Positions 7,747 through 17,094 of a stretch of 64,000 nucleotides of DNA are shown piece after piece. The DNA lies in the NCBI GenBank assembly GCA_015665455.1, contig JADFAD010000009.1, positions 62,001-126,000 of the forward strand, in the 5' to 3' direction. Source of the DNA: Oceanospirillaceae bacterium (GTDB lineage: Bacteria; Pseudomonadota; Gammaproteobacteria; Pseudomonadales; Litoribrevibacteraceae). A program made the position numbers and the translations under genes. The number at the start of each line of letters is the position of its first letter. Position 1 is the stretch's first letter. The notes beneath the pieces are model-generated. The model was not told where the DNA came from, made no database searches, and was given only the letters and a program-made list of their open reading frames with translations.

Positions 7747-8226
7747 TTACATCTGCTGACCTTTAACACCGCTGTAACCATAAACAAGAGGTGCAGAGAT
7801 GTTGTTCTTATCGTCTGTTGGAGTAACAGTCATCATCAACTCTGTGTAGCTGATAGTGATTGTTTCAATTGGACGATCGCCTTGAACTGAGATCTGGTAG
7901 CTGCTTACCATTGCATCAGTCAATTCGATTTTCATGATCTCTTCGATCTTATCGCCCTGCTTAGTGATGTGGAAAACAGCGCTCTTACCTTTACCGATAG
8001 TTGCTTCTTTGAAAAGATCAGGAGAAGCACTGTCTTGTAGTTTAGTAATTACGATGTCATTCAAACGAGTTGAACTTGCTTCACGATCCTGTGCTGTACC
8101 AGTGAATGAAGAAAGCTCACGATGAGTACCCCAATCCATTGATAGAAGAGTGATAAGATCCTTATACTCTTCAGCAGTAGTTTCGCCCTTAATACCTTCG
8201 TATTTTAAGTAAGTGTTAGCTTGCAT
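7747..8226 (-). CDS. hcp: Hcp tube protein (TssD)
   Basis: The 159-residue protein is a typical Hcp, starting MQANTYLKYEGIKGETTAEE and containing ISYTELMMTVTP near the end. Hexameric Hcp rings stack into the inner tube of the T6SS and are also secreted. Length and motifs are normal and there is no C-terminal effector extension. It is isolated by 269 nt upstream and 140 nt downstream. It has a strong ribosome binding site (AAAGGAGC, 5-6 nt before ATG) and a terminator behind it, consistent with independent high expression. Confidence 0.97.
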   Translation of the reverse strand: MQANTYLKYEGIKGETTAEEYKDLITLLSMDWGTHRELSSFTGTAQDREASSTRLNDIVITKLQDSASPDLFKEATIGKGKSAVFHITKQGDKIEEIMKIELTDAMVSSYQISVQGDRPIETITISYTELMMTVTPTDDKNNISAPLVYGYSGVKGQQM

Positions 8227-8330
8227 GCTATGCTCCTTTTATGCATATATATTTTGGTCTTTTTGACCAGGTTATTTGCCTGACTTAAAAACAAGCAGAC
8301 ATAAAAAATCCATTTAAAACCGTTAGAGGC

Positions 8331-8357
8331 ATCAACTAAGCCGTTGACTTAGTTGAT
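8331..8357. repeat. Perfect 10-bp inverted repeat between clpV and hcp
   Basis: The arms ATCAACTAAG and CTTAGTTGAT are separated by 7 nt. The repeat lies 139 nt past the clpV stop and 105 nt upstream of the hcp start. There is no T-run on either side, so it is not a standard terminator. It could be an operator for hcp, an mRNA-stabilising stem, or part of the hcp leader. Confidence 0.6.
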
Positions 8358-8495
8358 AAATATTGAATCAAGTCCTTTTGTGTTCTTATGCTGCAGTCCT
8401 TGCAACAAACATAACTTGATAGGTCAATTCTTAATGGTTTCGAAGTATATCGACACGATTAAACTCCGCAACAACAAAGAACAACCAAAACTCAC

Positions 8496-11096
8496 TTATG
8501 TGAGGTCATAGACAAATTTACCATTTTCAAGTGTGACGCTTGCCTCATTAAGAGGCTTCATCTCAGCAATTCGTCCTAGTATTTGAATTGATAAATCAGG
8601 CAACAATTGGTTCTGCAAAATGTTATGAATTGTCCTTGCACCTGAACCTGCATCATTACATTGATCAACAATTGCACTGATGATTGATTCATCGTAATTC
8701 AGCACCATTCGATAATTTGCGTCCAAACGTTTCACTACACGTTTAAGTTGCAACTCAGCGATTAAGGCTAACTTCTCGGCATCGAGAGGTAGATAAGGAA
8801 TTACATTCAATCGACCCAAGAAAGCAGGCTTAAACACTTCAAGCAAGTCGTCTTTCAACGCCTTAGCTAAGCCCACAGGAGATGGCGCTGTATCAGGGTC
8901 TTCAAACAAGCGCATAGTAGTATCTGTGCCCACGTTTGACGTCATAATAATGATGGTATTACGGAAATCGATGTCACGGCCTTCACCGTCTTTAATGGTA
9001 CCTTTGTCGAACACCTGATAGAAGATGTCTTGCACACCAGGGTGCGCTTTCTCCATCTCGTCCAGCAGAACAACACTGTACGGCTTACGACGAACCGCCT
9101 CAGTCAAAACACCACCTTCTCCATAGCCAACATAGCCTGGAGGCGAGCCTAGAAGTAGAGAAACCTTATGCTCTTCTTTAAATTCAGACATGTTGATGAC
9201 TGTGACATTATCTTCGCTGCCATAAACTTGTTCTGCCAATGCTAATGCCGTTTCAGTTTTACCAACACCACTTGGGCCGGTTAAAAGAAATACACCATTT
9301 GGTCTATTCTCATCACCTAAGTTTGCGCGTGACGTTTGAACTGTTTTAGTGATCAGTTCAAGGGAATGAGATTGCCCAATCACTCGTTTTTCAAGGTGTG
9401 ACTGTAAAGCAAGAACCGTCTCAATTTCGTCAGACTGCATGCGTCCTAACGGTATCCCCGTCCAATCCGACACCACTTCTGCAACAAGAACATCAGTAAC
9501 CTGCCAATGAACCATAGGTTCTTGTTGAGCGGATAAAATCGCTTTAATTTCATTAAGTCTCGATTTTAAATCCTCAACAGACTCAACTTCCTCTCCTTGC
9601 AACGCTTCAGCAATTTCTTGTGCTTCTTTTACAAGCTCTTTTTCTTGTTCCCAACGTTGAGTAAACTCAGAAAGTGCTATTTCACACTCACTGTAGCTAT
9701 TTTCTAATTCTTCGAGTTTTTCGGCATGATCATCACCGATCTTTTGCTCTCGAGTTAAAACTGCTATTTCAGCTTCTAGCTGTTGCAGTTGACGTTGTTT
9801 ATCTTCCACAAGGCCCGGAGTTGCATCTTGACTCATTGCAACGCGTGCACAAGCGGTATCAAGAAGCCCAACTGCTTTATCTGGTAGCTGTCGACCATTA
9901 ATATAACGATCAGAGAGAGTAACTGCAGACTGCAGTGCTTGGTCTGAAATTGAAACTGAATGATGTGATTCCATGACGGGCAACAAGCCACGCATCATAA
10001 CAACAGCTTTTTCAGGAGAAGGCTCTTCAACCTTCACCACTTGGAAACGACGAGTTAAAGCAGCGTCTTTTTCAAAGTACTTCTTATATTCTGCCCATGT
10101 AGTTGCCGCAATCGTGCGAAGTTCACCGCGAGCAAGTGCGGGTTTAAGAAGGTTTGCAGCATCATTTTGTCCTGCCTGACCACCACTGCCGATCATGGTA
10201 TGTGCTTCATCAATGAATAGAATTATCGGTACCGGCGAATCAGCAACGTCTTTAATTACCTGCTTAAGGCGGTTTTCGAATTCACCTTTCATTCCTGCAC
10301 CGGCTTGAAGCAAGGCCAAATCCAGAACACGAATTGAGACATTCTTAAGTTTATTTGGTACATCGCCTTTCGCTATTCGAAGCGCTAGACCTTCAACAAC
10401 CGCTGTTTTACCGACACCGGCTTCACCCGTCAAGATTGGGTTATTTTGACGTCGACGAGTAAGAATATCTGCCATCTGGCGAATTTCATTATCACGCCCT
10501 AAAATCGGGTCAATTTTTCCTTCGCGAGCTTGCTCGGTTAGATCAATAGTGAATTGATCCAAAGAGTTCGACTTTCCGGAAAGTGCAGTAGGCTGACTCG
10601 TTGTCCCTGAATCGCTTTGTTCATCCGAATCTTTCTGTAGATTTGGCCAAACTTGAAGAAGCTGGTCAGGATCAATTTTTTCCAACTGCTTGGAACGTCT
10701 CGATACCCATACAGATAAACTCTCATCTTTTAACAAGGTATAAAGCAGGTACGCTGAACGAATTTGGTTATCCGCAAACTCAATGCTGGTATTCAACCAA
10801 GTCTGCTTCAACAGGTTAATCACATGAAATGATATGCTAGGTAATGCATTATTACCTGATTTAAGGGTTTCTAAAGCCACTTGCAGCTCTGAAATTAGCT
10901 CATCATGGTTCACACCAAAAGAACCACAGATAACTCTTAAATCACCGAGCTCTTTCTCAAGCATTGCAGTAAACCAATGATCAATCTCAACGGTGTAATG
11001 GCTGCGTGATTGACAAAGCGCCGTCGCGGCTTCAAGAGATTCTCGACACGGTGTATTTAATCGTTGAACTAGACTTTTTAACGTCGTTGTAGTCAT
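8496..11096 (-). CDS. clpV: T6SS ATPase ClpV (TssH)
   Basis: This 866-residue ClpB-type double AAA+ ATPase has its first Walker [14 protein letters not shown], near residue 225 and its second, [14 protein letters not shown], near 608. The Walker B/sensor elements [13 protein letters not shown] and [14 protein letters not shown] are intact, as is a coiled middle region (about 400-520). The N-terminal ~165 residues match the ClpV N-domain that recognises contracted TssB/TssC sheath. ClpV hexamers disassemble the sheath for reuse. The presence of tagJ in the operon fits a TagJ-assisted sheath-recognition mode. The start at 11096 follows GGAAG. It is 41 nt behind tssG, and the hcp gene follows after a 269-nt gap. 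Confidence 0.98.
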   Translation of the reverse strand: MTTTTLKSLVQRLNTPCRESLEAATALCQSRSHYTVEIDHWFTAMLEKELGDLRVICGSFGVNHDELISELQVALETLKSGNNALPSISFHVINLLKQTWLNTSIEFADNQIRSAYLLYTLLKDESLSVWVSRRSKQLEKIDPDQLLQVWPNLQKDSDEQSDSGTTSQPTALSGKSNSLDQFTIDLTEQAREGKIDPILGRDNEIRQMADILTRRRQNNPILTGEAGVGKTAVVEGLALRIAKGDVPNKLKNVSIRVLDLALLQAGAGMKGEFENRLKQVIKDVADSPVPIILFIDEAHTMIGSGGQAGQNDAANLLKPALARGELRTIAATTWAEYKKYFEKDAALTRRFQVVKVEEPSPEKAVVMMRGLLPVMESHHSVSISDQALQSAVTLSDRYINGRQLPDKAVGLLDTACARVAMSQDATPGLVEDKQRQLQQLEAEIAVLTREQKIGDDHAEKLEELENSYSECEIALSEFTQRWEQEKELVKEAQEIAEALQGEEVESVEDLKSRLNEIKAILSAQQEPMVHWQVTDVLVAEVVSDWTGIPLGRMQSDEIETVLALQSHLEKRVIGQSHSLELITKTVQTSRANLGDENRPNGVFLLTGPSGVGKTETALALAEQVYGSEDNVTVINMSEFKEEHKVSLLLGSPPGYVGYGEGGVLTEAVRRKPYSVVLLDEMEKAHPGVQDIFYQVFDKGTIKDGEGRDIDFRNTIIIMTSNVGTDTTMRLFEDPDTAPSPVGLAKALKDDLLEVFKPAFLGRLNVIPYLPLDAEKLALIAELQLKRVVKRLDANYRMVLNYDESIISAIVDQCNDAGSGARTIHNILQNQLLPDLSIQILGRIAEMKPLNEASVTLENGKFVYDLT

Positions 11097-11137
11097 TACT
11101 GCTTCCTTTCGCTGACAAATTCCTTTCTATTTGAAGA

Positions 11138-12118
11138 TCAAATAGACATAAAATTATTTTTGTTTTGAGCTCTTATACTTAAACGTGCTGATTGCCCAAG
11201 ACGAGCACTTTCATTACCTAAATTTGCATTAGGTAAGTCATTAAACTTCGCTTGCACTTCTAACTTCACATGCAAACCATCATCGACATAATCTTTAATA
11301 AGCTGCTGCAGTTTTTGGTGCAATGCTTTACCGGGCAACAAATTAGTTACTTGAGCATGGTTCTTTGGTGAGACAGTGACTTTGATGCCAGAAGAGACAT
11401 CCCAAACTTTTTTACCTAACGCGGCCTCTGTGCCTAACCGAGAGTATTGGCCTTCGGGCTGTAAGCGGGATGCTAATTTCGTCTGATCGATCTCAGAAAG
11501 ATTCACCCACTTCCCTTCAAGCTCTGACACATCAACATTGCAGTCTAGAAAGTCCTTTAAAATACAACGCAAACCTTCAGCGGAACGATTAGATTTATTA
11601 AATAAACCGCCGTAATAAATTTGCAGACTTTCTTGCGCACCACTGAGCGAAGCTAAGGCTTTGCTGTACGGGTCAGATAAATCACTTCCACCCAATTCGT
11701 AGTGAGAAGCCATTCGATATTTTTGCCAAGCTCTGTAATGCAACGAAATCAAGCGATGATTAAATAAATCAAAGAAATCGCGCATGGCTGTATCCCGATT
11801 CTTAATACACTTAAGAATGAGCTCACTGTAGTGTCTTGGTAACACTCCACTCGGTCCAGTTAACCCCATAAAACTGACATGCATATCAATTGATGTCAGG
11901 TCATCATCATTCGATTGAACGTCCACCTTACTGATTGGTCGTCCAGGGAAACCAAGATGCTGATCCGATTTAAATCGAACCAACTCTTTACCAGGAAAAG
12001 AATCTCGACCAACACTCAGCCAAGCTTTATCTTCCACAGAGAGCTGACTCTCTATCTTATAAACAGCCTGATAAAAGTCGAACTCAGAAGGCTCGTCTAT
12101 TAGATCCCGTAACGTCAC
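11138..12118 (-). CDS. tssG: T6SS baseplate subunit TssG
   Basis: The 326-residue protein matches TssG/VasB/ImpH. It begins TLRDLIDEPSEFDFYQAVYKIE and contains FMGLTGPSGVLPRHYSELIL, the hallmark of the family, then NHRLISLHYRAWQKYR. TssG forms the baseplate wedge with TssE, TssF and TssK and contacts the VgrG hub. Its ATG overlaps the tssF stop by 4 nt (ATGA), indicating translational coupling. Length is typical. Confidence 0.96.
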   Translation of the reverse strand: MTLRDLIDEPSEFDFYQAVYKIESQLSVEDKAWLSVGRDSFPGKELVRFKSDQHLGFPGRPISKVDVQSNDDDLTSIDMHVSFMGLTGPSGVLPRHYSELILKCIKNRDTAMRDFFDLFNHRLISLHYRAWQKYRMASHYELGGSDLSDPYSKALASLSGAQESLQIYYGGLFNKSNRSAEGLRCILKDFLDCNVDVSELEGKWVNLSEIDQTKLASRLQPEGQYSRLGTEAALGKKVWDVSSGIKVTVSPKNHAQVTNLLPGKALHQKLQQLIKDYVDDGLHVKLEVQAKFNDLPNANLGNESARLGQSARLSIRAQNKNNFMSI

Positions 12119-13947
12119 AGGAGTACTCTCCTACCTACTCTTGCAGCCCAAACGTGATACAACCTATCCTGCTCTCTTAATTTCACAGACAAACGGGTGA
12201 AACTATTGATTGCCGCGTACTGAGAGAAAAACGCATCGAGAATATTAGAGAAGAAGTAAATACCACTGCCTGCAAACGAAGACTCACTGAATTCAATTAG
12301 AATTTCGCTGCCACTGCATATTGCGACTCTACCGCCTTGATTAACACGGGCAGAACCAGGTTCGATTGACAACGAACAAATGCCATCAATAAGTGCTTTG
12401 TTTTCTGGTGAACACTTAAAATCATACAGGCGTAACGTTTCTTTTAACCGCTCCAGGGCACCTTCACCAGTAAAGTGGTTCAAACTCAAATGGTTGACCA
12501 ACTGCCAACGCGTATTTTCATGCAACGCGGGCCTTACTGAAGTCGTTGGCGCGGTTAAACAGCGAACTTCTTTCACCAAATCGGCGTACTCTTTAACACC
12601 CATTTGAGGCTCACCCCCACCAAAGGGTAGATGAGACGGTAAATTACGGTTGCTGCACAATGCACTTGTTTGCAATATCCAGTTTTTATCGTGTTCCTGA
12701 ACGCTGGCACCTTTGAATTTTCTATCCACTACGGACAAATACAACTCAGTACCAGACTCTGTATGCCCGCCAGCCCAATCGGCAAATTCTCTACGCGTGT
12801 GCCAAAAGACATCATCCTGATCAAGATAATTTGGGTGGCCTTGTGCATAAAAAGGGTTCAGCTTTACTTTATTTCCGTGAGGATCGAATGCACTCACATC
12901 GTTTATTGAGATGACTTCACATATATCTGCATCTTGATATTGCGGTGCCAAACGATATTCGTATTGTGAGGTTTCTAGCCTTAACGGCTCCATGCTTTGA
13001 TCAAACAGGTTGATAATCGGAGTGCATCCTAAAAGCAACGATTCTGAAGTGACATGCCGCTCCAACTCTTCAGAGCCTTCAGCCAAGTACAAATAGATAT
13101 CTAATTTATCTTCTACACCTTGCCATGTAGGGTCTAAATCATTGAGTTCAAAAAACAAGAATTTTTCAGGAAACAGAAACTGCTCAGCCAACAACCGATA
13201 GCCAGGCAAGCTGCGTTGGCTATAAGGGATAACTTGGTGCTCATCTTCAAAGCCCACAGACTTAATATGTCGAGGCAATAAAAACTTTACCTTCTCAGGT
13301 TGGTTCGTTGGCGCAACACCGATTTCTAATGTATGACGACAAATCAACTCATACAACGAATAAACATGATGGCTTTGCCCATTCAAATAGAAACGAAGTG
13401 AGTCCAATCCAAGCTCCCCAAACTCGGTGTTATCAAACTCACAAGACAAAGTCAGCTTAATAACCGCTTTAACCGGTGACTGAGATTGAGGCTTTGGTGC
13501 ATTAAAAGGAGCATTCTTGAACTCAGCTGACGTTACTTCAACTGGCCAAAGCTGGGTGTCATAACAGGTTTCAAATGTGCATGGTTTTAAACCATCCACT
13601 TGAGTTTCAACTTGACTTCCCTTTGGTAGCTTAAGACCATCAGTAGCAAGGTTCTGGGTTGTCATCTTTATCACAGACATAGAAGGTATCGGTGCTTGAT
13701 AGTCTGGATACATTTGCCCTAGCAGTGCATCAGTTAACTCAGGGAAACTATCATCAAGCTTTTGCCGAATCTGTGCAGTTAGCAATGAGAAAGATTCAAC
13801 AAGCCGAGAAACATGAGGATCTTCGATATTCTCATCACTGATGCGCAACCTACCAGCAATCTTAGGGTATTGATCCGCAAACTCAGCCCCCATTCTACGA
13901 ATGTAGGTCAGTTCTCTATTGTAATACTTTAAAAACTCATCATTCAT
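12115..13947 (-). CDS. tssF: T6SS baseplate subunit TssF
   Basis: The 610-residue protein starts NDEFLKYYNRELTYIRRMG and continues with EFADQYPKIAGRLRI and DPHVSRLVESFSLLTAQI, which are the conserved TssF/VasA/ImpG N-terminus. TssF dimers with TssG build the baseplate wedge. The C-terminal region includes LYHVWAARVGRRVLL. It overlaps tssE by 4 nt upstream and tssG by 4 nt downstream, so the three baseplate genes are translationally coupled. Confidence 0.96.
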   Translation of the reverse strand: MNDEFLKYYNRELTYIRRMGAEFADQYPKIAGRLRISDENIEDPHVSRLVESFSLLTAQIRQKLDDSFPELTDALLGQMYPDYQAPIPSMSVIKMTTQNLATDGLKLPKGSQVETQVDGLKPCTFETCYDTQLWPVEVTSAEFKNAPFNAPKPQSQSPVKAVIKLTLSCEFDNTEFGELGLDSLRFYLNGQSHHVYSLYELICRHTLEIGVAPTNQPEKVKFLLPRHIKSVGFEDEHQVIPYSQRSLPGYRLLAEQFLFPEKFLFFELNDLDPTWQGVEDKLDIYLYLAEGSEELERHVTSESLLLGCTPIINLFDQSMEPLRLETSQYEYRLAPQYQDADICEVISINDVSAFDPHGNKVKLNPFYAQGHPNYLDQDDVFWHTRREFADWAGGHTESGTELYLSVVDRKFKGASVQEHDKNWILQTSALCSNRNLPSHLPFGGGEPQMGVKEYADLVKEVRCLTAPTTSVRPALHENTRWQLVNHLSLNHFTGEGALERLKETLRLYDFKCSPENKALIDGICSLSIEPGSARVNQGGRVAICSGSEILIEFSESSFAGSGIYFFSNILDAFFSQYAAINSFTRLSVKLREQDRLYHVWAARVGRRVLL

Positions 13948-14435
13948 AGAAGCGAATCCCTGACCTTTAATCCTAAGTTTACGGGCTCAATTTCAGAATC
14001 AAATGTTATGGGTTCCGGAATTGGGTCTGCATACAACAAAGCATCAATTCTTATCTTCAACACCCGATCCAGCGGTTGCTCTTCATCAATTAAAGAGACA
14101 TCGACATCAATAAACCTAGGTTCAAACTGTCTAATTGTTTTTTCAATTTTCAAACACAACGCTTGGCGACCGTCTAAAGAGTCCATTGCCATACTTGAAA
14201 AATCAGGTAATCCATAATTCAGCAAGCTTCGATCTAACTCATCGTAAGATTCTGGCCAAACATGCCATTGAATCTTAGAGTTGAGTAGATTTTCCAAATC
14301 TCTACGAACACTTTGCCTTAGCATTTTTAGGTCTGTACCTCGTCTCATTCGAGACGAGTCTTTCTGACCTGGTGTATCGTCAATTAAGCGATCCAAAATA
14401 GACATCTGTAGAGGTTGTTTTTTATCTACCCGCAC
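13944..14435 (-). CDS. tssE: T6SS baseplate subunit TssE (gp25-like)
   Basis: The 163-residue protein carries the gp25/lysozyme-like fold of TssE. It contains SILDRLIDD near the start, LRQSVRRDLENLLNSK, then SLLNYGLPDFSSMA with the conserved NYGLPD. TssE joins baseplate and sheath. The start is taken as GTG at 14435, preceded by AGGG 6 nt upstream; an internal ATG at 14405 (MSILDRL) is an alternative. It lies 20 nt after tagJ and overlaps tssF by 4 nt. Confidence 0.95.
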   Translation of the reverse strand: MRVDKKQPLQMSILDRLIDDTPGQKDSSRMRRGTDLKMLRQSVRRDLENLLNSKIQWHVWPESYDELDRSLLNYGLPDFSSMAMDSLDGRQALCLKIEKTIRQFEPRFIDVDVSLIDEEQPLDRVLKIRIDALLYADPIPEPITFDSEIEPVNLGLKVRDSLL

Positions 14436-14455
14436 AATAAACCCTGACCTTACGT

Positions 14456-15286
14456 CTAAACAGCTTCAACTTCTTGATCTTCACTTTGAACAGAACCTGT
14501 AGACTCCAAAGAACCTAAAGAAGTAATTTCTGTAATTGTGATCGCTTGATCACCAACGAGCAGCATTTTTTGTCCAACACCAGTAACCAATTGAGGCGTT
14601 AATTCTTTCCAATCGCTCTCACGGCCTAAGCGTTCAAGTTCAGTAGTACTTTCTGCATAAACAGTTGGTAAGAAAGCTTCCCCACTAGGGCCATCCTTTA
14701 TGCTCACTTCAACGCGACGCAATACCAACTCGACTAGGGATTCAGGTTTCTTTACATCCAAATACTCGATGTCCGAAAACTTGGTTAGGTAATACTTGCC
14801 ATCAGTACCAAATAACTCAAGGTAGCCACCCAAGGTGTCATCTAAATCACGTACATCAGAAACAGGTTTACCATTTATTTGCATTGGCATTGAGCCACGA
14901 AGAGATTCTAGAGAAGATGCAATCTGTTCGCCTTCCTCCAACGCACCTTCTTTAAGCGCTAATCGTAGCTTAACTAACGCTTCCATTTGATCGTCGACTT
15001 CTCTGAACAGCGACGCAGTCATGCCACCGGCATTGAAATCAAGTCGGGCTTGCATCGCACGTATCAATTGACGCAAATTTACAGCACCAATAAGAAAGTC
15101 AGGATGCTGTCGAACCATCATATCCAATTGATTGTCGGCTTTTTCCAATTCGCCTTGCACACAAAGCAATTCAATATACGCAGCTCGTTTGTCTGAATTT
15201 AAAGGATCATCCTTAAGCTGTGTTTCCAACTGCATACACGCCTGAGCCAAACTTCCTTGCTGAAGTAATTCCTTAATCTCCCTCAT
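14456..15286 (-). CDS. tagJ: T6SS accessory protein TagJ (ImpE/SciE family)
   Basis: The 276-residue protein starts with a TPR-like helical half (ELLQQGSLAQACMQLETQLKDDP; LDMMVRQHPDFLIG). The SciE/ImpE core follows, with INGKPVSDVRDLDDTLGGYLE, KYYLTKFSDIEYLDV, and FLPTVYAES before the end. In P. aeruginosa HSI-1, TagJ binds TssB and modulates ClpV-driven sheath disassembly; the gene is characteristic of that T6SS branch. The TssB region contacted by TagJ cannot be judged from sequence alone. A clear AAGGA precedes the ATG; it is 8 nt after the tssC paralogue and 20 nt before tssE. Confidence 0.93.
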   Translation of the reverse strand: MREIKELLQQGSLAQACMQLETQLKDDPLNSDKRAAYIELLCVQGELEKADNQLDMMVRQHPDFLIGAVNLRQLIRAMQARLDFNAGGMTASLFREVDDQMEALVKLRLALKEGALEEGEQIASSLESLRGSMPMQINGKPVSDVRDLDDTLGGYLELFGTDGKYYLTKFSDIEYLDVKKPESLVELVLRRVEVSIKDGPSGEAFLPTVYAESTTELERLGRESDWKELTPQLVTGVGQKMLLVGDQAITITEITSLGSLESTGSVQSEDQEVEAV

Positions 15287-15294
15287 GATAATCC

Positions 15295-16845
15295 TTAAAT
15301 TGTTGACTGATATTTAGGAGTCAATTCTGTTACCAGCTTTATGCTGGAAACCATTTGATCCAATTGAAAATGGGGTTGTAACTGAATAATTGAATAATAC
15401 CGGCCTGGTTGGCCGCGTATTTCTCTAACTTGTATCTTCCCTTCATGCAACGGATATCTAGCACGAACTTCCTCCGATGCACTGTCTGAGCCAGTGGTAT
15501 AACCGTGAAGCCAACTCTGTAACTCACGCTCACATGATTGTGCGGATTGAAAGCTGCCTACTTTGTCACGCCCCATTACCTTAATATAATGAGCAAATCG
15601 AGATACACACATGATGTATTGAAGCATCGCCGAAAGCTTTGCATTTACATTTGCAACAGCTTTGTCAAACACGGGCGGATTTTGAACCGAAGCATTACTG
15701 AAAAACGCACAATGTTCAGAGTATGGAATTGACGTTAAAGGGATGAAGCCGTTATCCGACAACTCCGTTTCCAACCGGTCGCCCACCAACACATTAACCG
15801 ATGGTTTATAGCTTGGCTGGTACTTTGAGGTTTCATGTTGACTGACAGGAAGGTCCGTAACAATGCCATGATTATACTGCCCGGCTTTCAGCCCTCTTAT
15901 TTGGCCGAACCAACCTGACTCTGTAAATGCACGAATCAAAACACTGGCAAAGGCATAAGCCGAGTTTCCCCAGAGGTAATCGCTTTCAGGCTTGGCTAAC
16001 TTTTCTTTAAAGATAAACCCTTCTTTTCTTGAACCGTTGTCCGTATACGGTGCGCGCATTAAAACCTGAGGTACTGCAATTCCAAGAAATTTTGAATCTT
16101 CAAGATTTCTTAATCCTCGCCACTTAACATATTCCAGTTGCTGAAAGTGATTGGAGATATCTGATACTTGACCAAGCTCAGAGAAGCTATCAACACCAAA
16201 CAATGAAGGATCAGCAGAAGTAATAAAGGGGGCAAAAGCAGCTGCAGACGTTCTCGCAATATCCTTAAGGATATCCATATCGTTGGTTGAAACACCTGAA
16301 CGAGGTCTGTGTGTCACTTGATAGTCGCCTACGAGCAAACCAAAAGGTTCACCGCCCGCCATATCGAATTCACTGCCATAGACTAATTTGAAAAATTCAC
16401 TTTGGTCAAAGTCTATCGCTCGGCTGATATCTTTACTAAGCTCTCGCCATGATAATGACAGCAATTTAATTTTTACTTTCTGTTCACGGTCATGGGCTTC
16501 AGTTTGCTCAGACATGTACAGCACACCGCGCCAACTGGCTTCGAGCTTCTGAAACTCAGGCTGATGAATAATAGTATTAACCTGTTGGTTAATCAGTCGA
16601 TCTATATCTGCGATCGCTCGAGATAAGATAGGCAAGATCGCGTCTTTTGAATGCGTACCTTCCTCGAATTCAATATATTCCAACCAGTATAAAAGCGCAC
16701 TGACGGAATTTTTCTCACCCAAGAATCGTTCGATTTTTCCGTTATTTGAGTAACGGCCGGATGTTTTTCTTTTGTGGCTACTGGGGGTTTCCCAGACTTC
16801 ATTCTGAAAAACATCCTGCTCAACGAAACTTAGAGAGTTCATCAT
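15295..16845 (-). CDS. Second TssC-like sheath protein (ImpD/EvpB family)
   Basis: The 516-residue protein is a TssC paralogue. It shares QKLEASWRGVLYMSEQ, AIDFDQSEFFKLVYGSEF, GEPFGLLVGDY, and FAHYIKVMGRDKVGSFQSA with the main TssC gene. Differences include a basic, unrelated N-terminus (about residues 15-45) and a Cys-containing ISNHF region. No second tssB accompanies it. Families known as ImpD pair with ImpC (TssC) in Rhizobium-type clusters. It could form the sheath cap, baseplate end or a minor sheath ring, but this is inference. It lies 249 nt behind tssC, across a structured gap, and 8 nt ahead of tagJ. An ATG pair lies at 16845/16842. Confidence 0.92.
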   Translation of the reverse strand: MMNSLSFVEQDVFQNEVWETPSSHKRKTSGRYSNNGKIERFLGEKNSVSALLYWLEYIEFEEGTHSKDAILPILSRAIADIDRLINQQVNTIIHQPEFQKLEASWRGVLYMSEQTEAHDREQKVKIKLLSLSWRELSKDISRAIDFDQSEFFKLVYGSEFDMAGGEPFGLLVGDYQVTHRPRSGVSTNDMDILKDIARTSAAAFAPFITSADPSLFGVDSFSELGQVSDISNHFQQLEYVKWRGLRNLEDSKFLGIAVPQVLMRAPYTDNGSRKEGFIFKEKLAKPESDYLWGNSAYAFASVLIRAFTESGWFGQIRGLKAGQYNHGIVTDLPVSQHETSKYQPSYKPSVNVLVGDRLETELSDNGFIPLTSIPYSEHCAFFSNASVQNPPVFDKAVANVNAKLSAMLQYIMCVSRFAHYIKVMGRDKVGSFQSAQSCERELQSWLHGYTTGSDSASEEVRARYPLHEGKIQVREIRGQPGRYYSIIQLQPHFQLDQMVSSIKLVTELTPKYQSTI

Positions 16846-17094
16846 TACTTCTGACTAATCCTTGTCCATAACAATCGTATAAACGACGCTCAGTCCGCGT
16901 ATACGATTGCAATACACTCTAATAAGGTAAGACCTTCGACAGAAGAAATGCATCTATGTTGATACAACTTCCACCGAAGGCACCCCAGTCAGTTATCCTT
17001 GTAAGAGAAAATCATTCTTACCTAACCGAGGCTTTGAAACAGTAACTCTTAAACGAAGAACCATTGCTAATTCAAGCATTAGCAATTCGTTTAA
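16846..17094. other. Structured 249-nt gap between tssC and its paralogue
   Basis: No reading frame of note is present. Three sets of complementary sequence are visible. CAATCGTATA/TATACGATTG is a perfect 10-bp repeat at 16872-16909. GGTAAG ... CCTTCG ... CGAAGG ... CTTACC are nested at about 16926-17022. The stem behind tssC (17051-17092) is listed separately. The gap probably tunes expression between the abundant TssB/TssC and the downstream genes and may hold a promoter for the tssC2-tagJ-tssEFG-clpV part. Confidence 0.5.
17051..17092 (-). terminator. Stem-loop just past tssC, possible attenuator
   Basis: Directly after the tssC stop is a perfect 8-bp stem ATTGCTAA/TTAGCAAT with an 8-nt loop. 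It is extended by an outer AAACGA/TCGTTT stem, with a 6-nt bulge on one side. No strong T-run follows on the minus strand, so it may be a weak terminator or an mRNA-stabilising structure that sets the tssBC to downstream expression ratio. Confidence 0.5.
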
